Assembly (NCBI GenBank): GCA_023412195.1
Contig: JAEYNZ010000039.1
Location: 1 to 21,835 of the forward strand
Source of the DNA: Bacteroidota bacterium
Lineage (GTDB): Bacteria > Bacteroidota > Bacteroidia > Bacteroidales > Prolixibacteraceae
Direction: 5' to 3'
Length of the DNA: 21,835 nucleotides
This document shows positions 1 through 9,342 of this stretch, piece after piece (within the stretch, counting starts at the first letter, position 1; every line of letters begins with the position of its first letter). The notes beneath the pieces are model-generated. The model searched no databases. It was not told the DNA's origin and saw nothing but the letters and a program-made list of their open reading frames with translations. Position numbers and translations under genes: made by a program.

Positions 1-48
1 TCTTACGACCATGGTGAAAGATATCTTTCTGTAGAAGGCTTGTATTAA
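1..48 (+). CDS. cysK: Cysteine synthase, C-terminal end only (partial)
   Basis: Only the last 15 codons are inside the window, ending in TAA at 46-48. They read SYDHGERYLSVEGLY. The GERYLS stretch near the C-terminus is typical of O-acetylserine sulfhydrylases (CysK/CysM), PLP enzymes that make cysteine from O-acetylserine and sulfide in the cytoplasm. No catalytic residues are visible because they lie upstream of the window. A strong terminator follows 20 bp later, so this is the end of its transcript. The gene converges on the rpoC operon. The call rests on a short tail and could be wrong about CysK versus CysM. Confidence 0.6.
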   Translation, partial: SYDHGERYLSVEGLY

Positions 49-67
49 AACAATATAAAAGAGTTAA

Positions 68-104
68 AGAGGTTGTCTCAGCAGAGGCAGCCTCTTATTT
101 TTTT
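68..104 (+). terminator. Rho-independent terminator after the cysK-like gene
   Basis: A 12-bp stem with two G-T pairs (68-79 with 84-95), an AGCA tetraloop (80-83), then a T-rich run at 96-104 on the plus strand. It lies 20 bp after the stop codon of the partial plus-strand gene. Confidence 0.85.
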
Positions 105-122
105 GCCCTTTCTTCTTGTAAT

Positions 123-240
123 CATAATCAGATCAAACTCGCATTAAACTCGCATCAAATTCGCATCAAATTCGCGATTCCCCGAATTTGTCGCGAACTT
201 GTCACGAAGATATCACGAAGTTATGTTGGATCTGATAATG
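123..240. repeat. Inverted array of 11-bp repeats, 4 + 4 units, forming a long imperfect hairpin
   Basis: Left half: four direct units at exact 11-bp spacing starting at 135, 146, 157 and 168, with consensus AAAYTCGCATY. Right half: the motif CGAA recurs at 183, 194, 205 and 216, also exactly 11 bp apart, and these units are reverse complements of the left type. The halves can fold on each other around an 8-nt centre (175-182). The innermost 7-8 bp (168-174 with 183-189) pair perfectly, and the TCG/CGA core pairs in every unit. The outer ends also match: 123-134 and 229-240 are inverted repeats with one mismatch (cagatc/gatctg core). The right half has about 6 extra bases at 223-228. It lies between two convergent terminators and I see no coding potential. 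I do not recognise a named family. Confidence 0.8.
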
Positions 241-295
241 GGTTTAGCAGGAGAAAGACCCATGACAAGCATCACCTTCTGTCAATTTAAGCCAT

Positions 296-324
296 AAAAA
301 AAGCCGCTCCTGAAATGGAACGGC
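296..324 (-). terminator. Rho-independent terminator of the rpoBC-DUF3467 operon
   Basis: Read on the minus strand: an 8-bp stem GCCGTTCC/GGAGCGGC with one G-T pair (324-317 with 310-303), loop ATTTCA, followed by seven T residues (302-296). It lies 27 bp after the DUF3467 stop codon and closes the large operon. Confidence 0.88.
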
Positions 325-351
325 CTCTTTTATATTGTGCTGAGAATTGAA

Positions 352-678
352 TCATGCCTGTGCGGTAGGACCTCCGAATGCCATGGGGGGCATTCCGTGC
401 CCTGATCCGGGCATGGTATTCTTGACAGGCCCGTAAACGGCTTCATACTTTTTGATATTGTCCTCCAGTGCAAAGAGTAAACGCTTTGCATGTTCAGGAG
501 TCAGTATGATCCTTGACTTCACATTGGCTTTAGGAATACCAGGCATAACCCTTACAAAATCAACCACAAATTCTGAGCTGGAGTGGGTTATTACAGCCAG
601 GTTTGAATAAACTCCCTGGGCAACTTCCTCGCTCAGCTCAATGTTCAGCTGTTGTTGTTTTTGTTTTTTCTCTTCCAT
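352..678 (-). CDS. DUF3467 domain protein
   Basis: A 108-residue soluble protein with no signal peptide or membrane segment. After a Lys/Gln-rich start (residues 4-10) comes the DUF3467-type body: the ELSEEVAQGVYSNLAVI segment, then SSSEFVVDFVRVMPG, then a short helix LTPEHAKRLLFALEDNI. The tail (about residues 86-108) is rich in Gly, Met and Pro and probably disordered. The molecular function of the family is not known to me. The gene starts 11 bp after the rpoC stop and is followed by the operon terminator, so it is the last cistron of the RNA polymerase operon. That position suggests, but does not show, a link to transcription or nucleoid function. Confidence 0.85.
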   Translation of the reverse strand: MEEKKQKQQQLNIELSEEVAQGVYSNLAVITHSSSEFVVDFVRVMPGIPKANVKSRIILTPEHAKRLLFALEDNIKKYEAVYGPVKNTMPGSGHGMPPMAFGGPTAQA

Positions 679-689
679 GATTTTTTGTA

Positions 690-3600
690 TTACATGTTTT
701 TCCTGTTGCCGTCGATTAAACGGTCGTATTCTTCCTTCGAACCTACAATCAGGTTTTTGTATTCTTTAAGCCCTGTACCGGCTGGTATCAGGTGACCGCA
801 GATTACGTTTTCCTTCAGTCCGTCGAGATAATCCGTTTTACCGTTAATGGCAGCTTCATTCAGTACCTTTGTTGTTTCCTGGAATGATGCAGCCGACAGC
901 CAGCTTCTTGTCTGAAGTGCTGCACGGGTTATACCCTGCAGGATCTGGCTTGATGTGGCAGCAATGGCATCCCTGGCCTCAACCAGCTTTTTATCTTTCC
1001 TTCTCAGCTGTGAATTTTCATCCCTCAGCCTGCGTGAAGAAATGATCTGTCCGGCTTTCAGCCCTTCAGCATCTCCGGGTTCAAGAACAACTTTTTTGTT
1101 CCATATCCAATCGTTTTCAGAAAGGAACTCGTTTTTGTCAACAATCTGTTTTTCAAGGAACCTGGTATCGCCCGGGTCTTCAATTTCAACTTTACGCATC
1201 ATCTGGCGGATGATCACCTCGAAGTGCTTATCGTTGATTTTTACCCCCTGCATACGGTATACATCCTGAACTTCATTCAGAATATACTCCTGCACTGCAG
1301 TCGGCCCTTTGATGGCAAGAATGTCGGAAGGAGTGATGGCACCGTCAGACAGTGAAGTTCCTGCCCTGATGTAGTCATTCTCCTGAACGAGTATCTGTTT
1401 TGAAAGCGGAACGAGGTACTTTTTAACATCACCTGTTTTGGAGGTAATAATGATTTCACGGTTACCGCGTTTGATTTTACCCAATGAAACTTCGCCATCG
1501 ATTTCAGAAACCACTGCCGGATTGGAGGGGTTTCTTGCTTCGAAAAGCTCAGTAACACGCGGCAGACCACCCGTGATGTCACCGGCTTTACCTGCTGAAC
1601 GTGGAATTTTAACAAGCACCATACCTGCGCGTACGGACTGGCCTTGTGATACAGAAATGTGGCCGCCCACCGGTAGGTTATAGGAACGGATTGTGAGGCC
1701 ATCGTGATCCAAAATCTTCAGGGTTGGGTTCTTTGTTTTGTCCCTGGTTTCAATGATAACCTTTTCAGAATAACCGGTTTGTTCATCCGATTCTTCGCGA
1801 TAGGTAATATTTTCAATCAGGTTCTCGAACTCAATTTTTCCATCGAATTCAGTTATGATAACTCCATTGAACGGATCCCATTCACAAATGAGTTTTCCTT
1901 TACGTATTTCCTCTCCATTTTTCACATACAGTCTGGAACCGTAAGGAATGGCATTGGTGGAAAGAGGAATTCTTGTATTTTTATCAACAATCTTCAGTTC
2001 TGCAAGTCGGCTTACAACGATGTCGACAACACTGCCGTCTTCACCTTTGTATTCAACCGCACGCAGTTCCTCTATTTCAACATACCCGTCATAGCGGGCT
2101 TCCACAGTTGACTGTGCAGAAATGTTTCCTGCAATACCCCCAACGTGGAAGGTACGAAGTGTAAGCTGGGTTCCGGGTTCACCGATTGACTGTGCAGCAA
2201 TTACACCCACAGCTTCCCCTTTTTGAACCATATATCCGGTGGCAAGGTTACGGCCGTAACATTTTGTACAGACCCCTGTTTTTGATTCACAGGTAAGAAC
2301 CGACCTGATTTCAACTGTTTCAATAGGTGAATTTTCTATTTTACCAGCAATATCTTCCGTAACCTCGTCGCCGGTTCTGATAATAATATCTCCGGTTAAC
2401 GGATGGTATATATCATGAACCGAAGTCCGCCCGATGATGCGTTCATAAAGAGAAGCAACCACCTCTTCATTATTTTTCGTGGCAGAAGCTGCAATACCTC
2501 TTAATGTTCCACAGTCTTCTTCCGAAATAATAACATCCTGCGACACGTCGACGAGCCTTCGGGTAAGATAACCGGCATCGGCTGTTTTAAGAGCCGTGTC
2601 AGCCAAACCTTTACGGGCACCGTGAGTCGAGATGAAATATTCAAGAACTGAAAGCCCTTCCTTAAAGTTGGCTAGAATCGGGTTTTCAATAATCTGTGAT
2701 CCAGTTGAACCTGACTTCTGAGGCTTGGCCATAAGACCCCTCATACCGCAAAGCTGACGGATCTGTTCTTTCGATCCACGCGCTCCTGAGTCAAGCATCA
2801 TATAAATAGAGTTAAATCCCTGCTTATCGGAGCTGATCGTCTTCATAACTGAATGCGTCAGCCTTGAGTTGGCATGTGTCCAGATGTCAATAACCTGGTT
2901 ATAGCGTTCATTGTTTGTAATGAAGCCCATGTTGTAGTTGGCAATTACTTCCTCAACTTCTTCATATCCACCACCTACAATTGTCTGCTTATCCTCGGGG
3001 ATAATTACATCATCGATGTTAAAGGACAATCCACCACGGTATGCCATATGGTAACCCAAATCTTTGATAGCATCAAGAAAAGCTACTGTATCGGCATTCC
3101 CGCATCTTTTGAAGACATCGGAAATGATGGAACGCAAAGATTTCTTGGTAAGAAGCTGGTTTATATAACCCACCTTACGTGGTACATATTCGTTAAACAA
3201 TACCCGGCCAACGGTGGTTTCAATGATATGCCTGAAGTATTCACCATTTTCATCCACATCTTCCACCTTCACTTTAACAATAGAGTGGAGAGCAACTGCC
3301 CTTTCATCGTATGCGATCATCACCTCTTCAGGTGAGTAGAATACCATTCCTTCACCTTTTGAACCTTCACGTGGTTTGGTCATGTAATAAAGGCCAAGCA
3401 CCATGTCCTGCGACGGCACCTGGATAGGTGCACCATTGGCAGGGTTCAGCAGGTTATGAGATGCGAGCATCAGTAACTGAGCTTCAAGAATTGCAGCATT
3501 TCCAAGTGGAAGGTGAACAGCCATCTGGTCACCGTCGAAGTCGGCGTTAAACCCTGTACAAACCAACGGATGCAGCTGGATTGCCTTACCTTCGATCATT

Positions 3601-4955
3601 ACTGGCTGGAAAGCCTGGATTGAAAGACGGTGCAGTGTGGGCGCACGGTTCAGAAGAACCGGATGCCCTTTGAGTACATTCTCGAGGATTTCCCAAACAA
3701 CAGGGTCTTTTCTGTCAACAATCTTTTTGGCTGATTTTACTGTTTTTACAATACCTCTTTCAATCAGTTTCCTGATTACAAAAGGCTTGTACAGTTCGGC
3801 AGCCATATCTTTCGGTAGACCACATTCGTGAATCTTCAGTTTGGGCCCTACAACGATAACTGAACGTGCAGAATAGTCGACACGCTTTCCAAGCAGGTTC
3901 TGACGGAAACGTCCCTGTTTACCTTTCAGACTGTCGGAAAGTGACTTGAGTGCACGGTTGTTTTCAGTTTTAACTGCATTTGATTTGCGTGAATTGTCGA
4001 ACAGAGAATCCACGGCTTCCTGCAGCATTCGTTTTTCGTTCCTGAGGATAACTTCAGGGGCTTTAATTTCGATCAACCTCTTCAGACGGTTGTTACGAAT
4101 AATTACCCTGCGGTAAAGGTCATTCAGGTCAGAAGTAGCAAACCTGCCACCATCGAGCGGAACCAATGGCCTTAAATCGGGTGGAATAACAGGTACAACC
4201 CTTACGATCATCCATTCCGGGCGGTTCAGGTTTTTACTTGCCCTGAAAGCTTCAACCACCTGAAGGCGTTTTAAAGCTTCATTTTTTCTCTGTTGCGAAG
4301 TTTCAGTACTTGCCTTATGCCTCAGGTTAAATGACAGGTCATCGAGATCGAGCCTGCTTAAGATCTCATACAAGGCTTCGGCACCCATTTTGGCAACGAA
4401 CTTGTTTGGATCCTCATCATCAAGAAACTGGTTTTCCTTTGGCAGGGTATCCATGATGTCGAGGTACTCTTCTTCAGTCAGGAAGTCGAGTGTTTTAACA
4501 CCATCCATAGCTTTAACCCCGGCATTGATTACAACATAACGTTCGTAATAAATGATAGAATCCAGTTTTTTGGTTGGCAATCCAAGCAGGTACCCGATTT
4601 TATTAGGCAGTGACCTGAAATACCATATATGAGCAACAGGCACAACCAGTGCAATATGTCCCATCCTCTCACGGCGCACCTTTTTCTCGGTTACTTCAAC
4701 ACCACAGCGGTCGCATACGATACCCTTATACCGGATACGCTTATACTTACCGCAGTGACATTCATAATCTTTTACAGGACCGAAAATACGCTCGCAGAAC
4801 AGGCCGTCCCGTTCAGGTTTATAAGTTCTGTAGTTTATTGTTTCGGGTTTCAAAACCTCACCATACGATCTTTCCAGAATCTCTTCAGGAGAAGAAAGGC
4901 TGATGGAAATTTTTGAGAAACCACCTTTTGCTTTGTTATCTTTTCTGAATGCCAT
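690..4955 (-). CDS. rpoC: DNA-directed RNA polymerase subunit beta'
   Basis: Full-length beta' subunit of 1421 residues. It forms the clamp and carries the catalytic magnesium. Visible landmarks: N-terminal zinc site C66, C68, C81, C84; the active-site motif NADFDGDQ with metal ligands D472, D474 and D476; bridge-helix/trigger-loop region around GEPGTQLTLRTFHVGG; second zinc site C815, C889, C896, C899. All key residues are intact and I see no frameshift. The ATG is preceded by AT-rich sequence with no Shine-Dalgarno, as usual in this phylum. It lies 52 bp after rpoB and is co-transcribed with it and with DUF3467. Identity is certain. Confidence 0.99.
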   Translation of the reverse strand: MAFRKDNKAKGGFSKISISLSSPEEILERSYGEVLKPETINYRTYKPERDGLFCERIFGPVKDYECHCGKYKRIRYKGIVCDRCGVEVTEKKVRRERMGHIALVVPVAHIWYFRSLPNKIGYLLGLPTKKLDSIIYYERYVVINAGVKAMDGVKTLDFLTEEEYLDIMDTLPKENQFLDDEDPNKFVAKMGAEALYEILSRLDLDDLSFNLRHKASTETSQQRKNEALKRLQVVEAFRASKNLNRPEWMIVRVVPVIPPDLRPLVPLDGGRFATSDLNDLYRRVIIRNNRLKRLIEIKAPEVILRNEKRMLQEAVDSLFDNSRKSNAVKTENNRALKSLSDSLKGKQGRFRQNLLGKRVDYSARSVIVVGPKLKIHECGLPKDMAAELYKPFVIRKLIERGIVKTVKSAKKIVDRKDPVVWEILENVLKGHPVLLNRAPTLHRLSIQAFQPVMIEGKAIQLHPLVCTGFNADFDGDQMAVHLPLGNAAILEAQLLMLASHNLLNPANGAPIQVPSQDMVLGLYYMTKPREGSKGEGMVFYSPEEVMIAYDERAVALHSIVKVKVEDVDENGEYFRHIIETTVGRVLFNEYVPRKVGYINQLLTKKSLRSIISDVFKRCGNADTVAFLDAIKDLGYHMAYRGGLSFNIDDVIIPEDKQTIVGGGYEEVEEVIANYNMGFITNNERYNQVIDIWTHANSRLTHSVMKTISSDKQGFNSIYMMLDSGARGSKEQIRQLCGMRGLMAKPQKSGSTGSQIIENPILANFKEGLSVLEYFISTHGARKGLADTALKTADAGYLTRRLVDVSQDVIISEEDCGTLRGIAASATKNNEEVVASLYERIIGRTSVHDIYHPLTGDIIIRTGDEVTEDIAGKIENSPIETVEIRSVLTCESKTGVCTKCYGRNLATGYMVQKGEAVGVIAAQSIGEPGTQLTLRTFHVGGIAGNISAQSTVEARYDGYVEIEELRAVEYKGEDGSVVDIVVSRLAELKIVDKNTRIPLSTNAIPYGSRLYVKNGEEIRKGKLICEWDPFNGVIITEFDGKIEFENLIENITYREESDEQTGYSEKVIIETRDKTKNPTLKILDHDGLTIRSYNLPVGGHISVSQGQSVRAGMVLVKIPRSAGKAGDITGGLPRVTELFEARNPSNPAVVSEIDGEVSLGKIKRGNREIIITSKTGDVKKYLVPLSKQILVQENDYIRAGTSLSDGAITPSDILAIKGPTAVQEYILNEVQDVYRMQGVKINDKHFEVIIRQMMRKVEIEDPGDTRFLEKQIVDKNEFLSENDWIWNKKVVLEPGDAEGLKAGQIISSRRLRDENSQLRRKDKKLVEARDAIAATSSQILQGITRAALQTRSWLSAASFQETTKVLNEAAINGKTDYLDGLKENVICGHLIPAGTGLKEYKNLIVGSKEEYDRLIDGNRKNM

Positions 4956-5007
4956 AATTCTTATTAAATATATTCATAACAGAACCAAATCACAGGAAGA
5001 CAGAAGA

Positions 5008-8000
5008 TTATTCCATCCGAATGCTAAGGCCAAGGCCTCTTAATTCATGTAACAGTACGTTAAGCGATTCAGGAATGCCAGGTTGTGGCATTGGTTCGCC
5101 TTTAACGATTGATTCGTAGGCTTTTGCCCTTCCCATCACGTCATCTGATTTGACTGTCAGGATTTCCTGGAGAATATGTGAAGCTCCAAATGCTTCAAGT
5201 GCCCAAACTTCCATTTCACCAAAACGCTGTCCGCCAAATTGTGCCTTACCACCAAGAGGCTGCTGTGTTATTAGTGAGTATGGACCTATGGAACGTGCAT
5301 GCATTTTATCTTCAACCATGTGCCCCAGTTTCATCATGTAAATTACGCCCACAGTTGCCTGTTGGTCGAAAGGTTCTCCTGTTTCACCGTCATGAAGAAC
5401 AGTTTTCCCAAATCGTGGCAAGCCGGCTTTATCAGTGTAGTGTGAAATTTCTTCAAGCGATGCGCCATCAAAGATAGGTGTAGCGAAATATAATCCAAGC
5501 TCTTTCCCTGCCCAGCCCAGAACAGTTTCATAAATCTGTCCAAGGTTCATCCTCGAAGGCACACCCAGCGGATTAAGAACAATGTCGACGGGTGTTCCGT
5601 CGGCAAGGAACGGCATATCTTCCTGGCGTACAACGCGGGATACAATCCCCTTGTTACCATGGCGGCCTGCCATTTTATCACCAATCTGCAGTTTGCGCTT
5701 TTTCGCAATGAATATTTTTGCAAGCTGGATAATGCCTGCAGGCAGTTCATCGCCGATGGTTACATTATATCGCTCACGGCGTGCAACAGCTTCAGCTTCC
5801 TTATACTTCATGATGAAATTATTAATCACCTTGAAGATCATGTCGTTCTTATCCTTATCAGTTGTCCATTTTGACGGATTTACTGAAAGATAGTCCATAT
5901 CCTGTAGCTGTTTCAATGTGAATTTCACACCTTTGGCTATAACTTCGGTACCATAGTAATCTTTTACACCCTGTGAGGTTTTACCTGTAACGAGTGTAAA
6001 TAATTTGTCTTCCAGACGGAGACGCAAAGCGGCAACCTCACGGTTAAAAATTTCATCGATCTGATCGAGCAAAGTTTTTGTAGCGGTTTTGCCTTTTTTG
6101 TCTTTTGCTACCCTGGAGAACAGTTTTTTGTCGATTACTACACCTGACAATGATGGAGATGCCTTAAGTGAAGCATCTTTCACATCACCAGCTTTGTCGC
6201 CGAAAATAGCCCTCAGAAGTTTCTCTTCCGGTGAAGGATCAGATTCTCCTTTAGGTGTGATTTTACCGATAAGAATATCACCAGGTTTCACCTCAGCACC
6301 TATTCTGATCAGCCCGTTTTCGTCGAGGTTTTTGGTAGCCTCTTCGCTTACGTTCGGGATATCGGAAGTAAATTCCTCAAGTCCACGTTTGGTATCGCGT
6401 ACTTCCAGGCTGTATTCATCAACGTGAACAGATGTAAATACATCTTCGCGGACAATACGTTCTGAGATAACGATGGCATCCTCATAGTTGTAACCCTGCC
6501 AGGGCATAAATGCAACCATCAGGTTTCTTCCCAGCGCCAGTTCACCTTTTTCGGTAGCATAGCCTTCAGAAAGAATCTGTCCCCTGGTTATTCTTTCACC
6601 TTTCACTACAATCGGTTTTAAATCGACTGTAGTACCCTGGTTTGTTTTTGTATATTTCTGCAATTCATACGTTACAACTTCGGGGTCAAAACTTACAAAC
6701 CTGTCATCATCGGTGGCGTCATACCTCACCATAATCTGGTTGGCATCGACATATTCAACTACACCGTCGGCCTCAGCCTGAATCAGGACTCTTGAGTCGC
6801 CGGCAGCTCTTCCTTCAAGCCCGGTTCCAACAATAGGAGCTTCGGGCCTTAAAAGCGGAACTGCCTGTCTCATCATGTTCGATCCCATTAATGCCCTGTT
6901 GGCATCATCGTGTTCCAGGAACGAAATAAGAGAAGCAGCAACCGATGCGATCTGGTTAGGCCCCACATCCATCAGGGCAACATCATCACGGTCAACCAGC
7001 GGATAGTCTCCATCGAGTCTCGATTTAACCTTCTGATTGATGAAATTCCCATTTGGATCAATTGGAGCATTTGCCTGTGCAATGATTTTACCTTCTTCTT
7101 CCTCGGCTGTTAAATATATAGAACCTTCATCAGAAAGATCTACCTGCCCGTTGGTTACTTTCCTGTAGGGAGTAGAAATAAATCCAAGGTCCGTAATCTT
7201 TGCAAATACACAAAGAGATGATATAAGTCCAATGTTCGGACCTTCAGGTGTTTCAATCGGGCAAAGCCTGCCGTAGTGAGTATAATGAACGTCACGAACC
7301 TCAAATCCGGCTCTTTCCCTTGAAAGACCACCTGGCCCGAGGGCCGACATACGACGCTTATGGGTCATTTCTGCCAGCGGGTTTGTCTGATCCATGAACT
7401 GTGAAAGTGCATTCGTTCCAAAGAACGAATTTATAACCGATGAAAGTGTTTTAGAGTTAATCAGGTCGATTGGAGTAAACACTTCATTATCGCGTACATT
7501 CATTCTTTCGCGTATGGTACGTGCCATACGTGCGAGACCAACGCCGAACTGGTTATACATTTGTTCACCAACAGTACGGACACGGCGGTTACTCAGGTGG
7601 TCGATGTCGTCGACATCAGTTTTTGAGTTTACCAGCTGAATCAGGTACCTTATGATTTCAATGATATCTTCCTTGGTAAGGACACGAATTTCGGAATCAA
7701 CCTCGAGGCCCAGTTTCTTATTGATCCTGTACCGGCCCACCTCTCCAAGGTCATATCGTTTATCGGAGAAGAACAATTTATCTATGACATCGCGTGCTGT
7801 TGCTTCATCAGGCGGTTCTGCATTACGCAGCTGCCTGTATATATGCAATACGGCCTCTTTTTCAGAGTTACACGGGTCTTTTTGCAAAGTGTTATAGATA
7901 ATTGCATAATCCTGTTGCCTCTGATCATCCTTATGAACCAGGATGGTTTTAACACCAGACTCGGTTATTTCATCGATATGGTCATCTTCAAGGACAGTTT

Positions 8001-8820
8001 CCCTGTCGATAATGACTTCATTACGTTCGATAGAAACAACTTCACCGGTATCTTCATCCACAAAATCTTCGACCCAGGATTTCAGAACACGTGCTGCAAG
8101 TTTTCTTCCCACGACCTTTTTCAACCCTGCTTTGGATACTTTTACTTCATCGGCCAGATCAAAGATCTCAAGGATGTCCTTGTCACTTTCATAACCGATA
8201 GCTCTTAAAAGGGTGGTAACAGGCAATTTCTTTTTTCTGTCGATGTATGCAAACATGACACTGTTGATGTCAGTAGCAAACTCTATCCACGAACCCTTGA
8301 AAGGGATAATACGGGCTGAATAAAGTTTTGTACCATTGGCATGAAGGCTCTGACCAAAGAACACTCCGGGAGAACGGTGCAACTGGGATACGATGACCCT
8401 TTCTGCTCCGTTGATAATGAAGGTGCCCTTATCAGTCATGTACGGCACTGTACCAAGATATACATCCTGTACAACCGTATCAAAATCCTCATGCTCAGGA
8501 TCCGTACAAAACAATTTTAACCGGGCTTTCACCGGAACACTATAAGTTAAACCACGCTCGATGCATTCTGTAATAGAATACCTTGGAGGATCGACCTGAT
8601 AGTCGAGAAACTCCAGAACGAAATTGTTCCGGGTATCGGTAATGGGAAAGTTCTCCTCAAATACGCGATATAACCCTTCTTCCTTTCGTTTTTCGGGCGT
8701 TGAATTTAACTGAAAAAAATCCTTAAATGATTTAATTTGTACTTCCAAGAAGTCAGGATAATCAAACCTGGTTTGTGTTGAGGAGAAATTTATCCTCTCT
8801 ATTTTTGTCTTTACTGACAT
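5008..8820 (-). CDS. rpoB: DNA-directed RNA polymerase subunit beta
   Basis: Full-length beta subunit of 1270 residues. The rifampicin-binding region runs from FMDQTNPLAEMTHKRRMSAL (residues 475-494) into GPGGLSRERAGFEVRDVH. The residues matching E. coli D516, H526 and S531 are D477, H487 and S492, all the common sensitive type. Other conserved blocks include RPEAPIVGTGLE, GRNLMVAFMPWQGYNYEDA, KMAGRHGNKG and, at the C-terminus, AFGASHILQEILTVKSDD. There is no sign of damage. The ATG follows an AT-rich leader without a Shine-Dalgarno. A strong hairpin lies in the gap upstream (8859-8896), so expression may be set partly by read-through from rplL. rpoC follows after 52 bp. Confidence 0.99.
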   Translation of the reverse strand: MSVKTKIERINFSSTQTRFDYPDFLEVQIKSFKDFFQLNSTPEKRKEEGLYRVFEENFPITDTRNNFVLEFLDYQVDPPRYSITECIERGLTYSVPVKARLKLFCTDPEHEDFDTVVQDVYLGTVPYMTDKGTFIINGAERVIVSQLHRSPGVFFGQSLHANGTKLYSARIIPFKGSWIEFATDINSVMFAYIDRKKKLPVTTLLRAIGYESDKDILEIFDLADEVKVSKAGLKKVVGRKLAARVLKSWVEDFVDEDTGEVVSIERNEVIIDRETVLEDDHIDEITESGVKTILVHKDDQRQQDYAIIYNTLQKDPCNSEKEAVLHIYRQLRNAEPPDEATARDVIDKLFFSDKRYDLGEVGRYRINKKLGLEVDSEIRVLTKEDIIEIIRYLIQLVNSKTDVDDIDHLSNRRVRTVGEQMYNQFGVGLARMARTIRERMNVRDNEVFTPIDLINSKTLSSVINSFFGTNALSQFMDQTNPLAEMTHKRRMSALGPGGLSRERAGFEVRDVHYTHYGRLCPIETPEGPNIGLISSLCVFAKITDLGFISTPYRKVTNGQVDLSDEGSIYLTAEEEEGKIIAQANAPIDPNGNFINQKVKSRLDGDYPLVDRDDVALMDVGPNQIASVAASLISFLEHDDANRALMGSNMMRQAVPLLRPEAPIVGTGLEGRAAGDSRVLIQAEADGVVEYVDANQIMVRYDATDDDRFVSFDPEVVTYELQKYTKTNQGTTVDLKPIVVKGERITRGQILSEGYATEKGELALGRNLMVAFMPWQGYNYEDAIVISERIVREDVFTSVHVDEYSLEVRDTKRGLEEFTSDIPNVSEEATKNLDENGLIRIGAEVKPGDILIGKITPKGESDPSPEEKLLRAIFGDKAGDVKDASLKASPSLSGVVIDKKLFSRVAKDKKGKTATKTLLDQIDEIFNREVAALRLRLEDKLFTLVTGKTSQGVKDYYGTEVIAKGVKFTLKQLQDMDYLSVNPSKWTTDKDKNDMIFKVINNFIMKYKEAEAVARRERYNVTIGDELPAGIIQLAKIFIAKKRKLQIGDKMAGRHGNKGIVSRVVRQEDMPFLADGTPVDIVLNPLGVPSRMNLGQIYETVLGWAGKELGLYFATPIFDGASLEEISHYTDKAGLPRFGKTVLHDGETGEPFDQQATVGVIYMMKLGHMVEDKMHARSIGPYSLITQQPLGGKAQFGGQRFGEMEVWALEAFGASHILQEILTVKSDDVMGRAKAYESIVKGEPMPQPGIPESLNVLLHELRGLGLSIRME

Positions 8821-8858
8821 GTATTTATACAGGTTAATTATATAAAATATAAATACAC

Positions 8859-8896
8859 AAAAAGGTTTAGAACCTTGCCTGACAAGATTCTAAACC
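8859..8896 (-). terminator. Hairpin with T-run between rplL and rpoB (likely attenuator)
   Basis: On the minus strand, 8896-8883 pairs with 8877-8864 over 14 bp with a single G-T pair, around a 5-nt loop (TCAGG), and five T residues follow at 8863-8859. This is the form of an intrinsic terminator, but it sits inside an operon, 30 bp after the rplL stop and 39 bp before the rpoB ATG. E. coli has a partial terminator in the same gap that lowers rpoBC relative to rplJL; a similar role is inferred here. I see no convincing promoter for rpoB in the gap. Confidence 0.7.
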
Positions 8897-8925
8897 ATAC
8901 AACCTTTAAAAAGGTCTGATTGCGA

Positions 8926-9306
8926 TTATTTAACTTCAACTTCGGCTCCAGCTTCTACTAATTGATTTTTAAGAGCTTCAGCTTCATCTTTGGACACTTT
9001 TTCCTTGATAGCTTTAGGAGCACTGTCAACTACTTCTTTAGCTTCTTTCAAACCAAGGCCTGTAAGTTCCTTAACGAGTTTTACCACTGCCAGTTTTGAT
9101 TGTCCGGCTGCTTTTAGAATAACATCGAATTCCGTTTGTACGGCTGCCTCTTCAGCATCGCCGGCGGCTGCGGACGGGCCTGCAACTGCAACTGCAGCGG
9201 CGGCCGGTTCAATACCATACTCGTTTTTTAAAATACCAGCCAATTCGTTAACCTCTTTAACAGTTAAGTTTACCAACTCTTCTGCAAGTTGTTTTAAATC
9301 TGCCAT
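8926..9306 (-). CDS. rplL: 50S ribosomal protein bL12 (L7/L12)
   Basis: A 126-residue stalk protein. The N-terminal dimerisation helices (about 1-35) are followed by an Ala/Gly/Pro-rich hinge (about 36-55). The C-terminal domain (about 58-126) contains the conserved FDVILKAAGQSKLAVVKLVK and GLGLKEAKEVVDSAPK segments that contact elongation factors. Length and layout are normal. It is 36 bp after rplJ, whose product bL10 anchors L12 dimers on the ribosome. A strong hairpin follows before rpoB. Confidence 0.98.
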   Translation of the reverse strand: MADLKQLAEELVNLTVKEVNELAGILKNEYGIEPAAAAVAVAGPSAAAGDAEEAAVQTEFDVILKAAGQSKLAVVKLVKELTGLGLKEAKEVVDSAPKAIKEKVSKDEAEALKNQLVEAGAEVEVK

Positions 9307-9342
9307 CTTATTTATCTTTTATTAAAGTTTCAAAAAAAATAA

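Noticed and set aside
123..240. The 11-bp repeats as a CRISPR array
   Set aside because: The units are only 11 bp with no spacers, and half are inverted. CRISPR repeats are longer, direct and separated by unique spacers.
690..8820. Many plus-strand open frames of 60-150 codons inside rpoB and rpoC
   Set aside because: They are antisense to strongly conserved coding sequence and have no recognisable protein features.
8821..8925. A separate rpoB promoter in the rplL-rpoB gap
   Set aside because: The gap is AT-rich but has no TAnnTTTG box at the right distance from a TTTG; the hairpin is the only clear signal.
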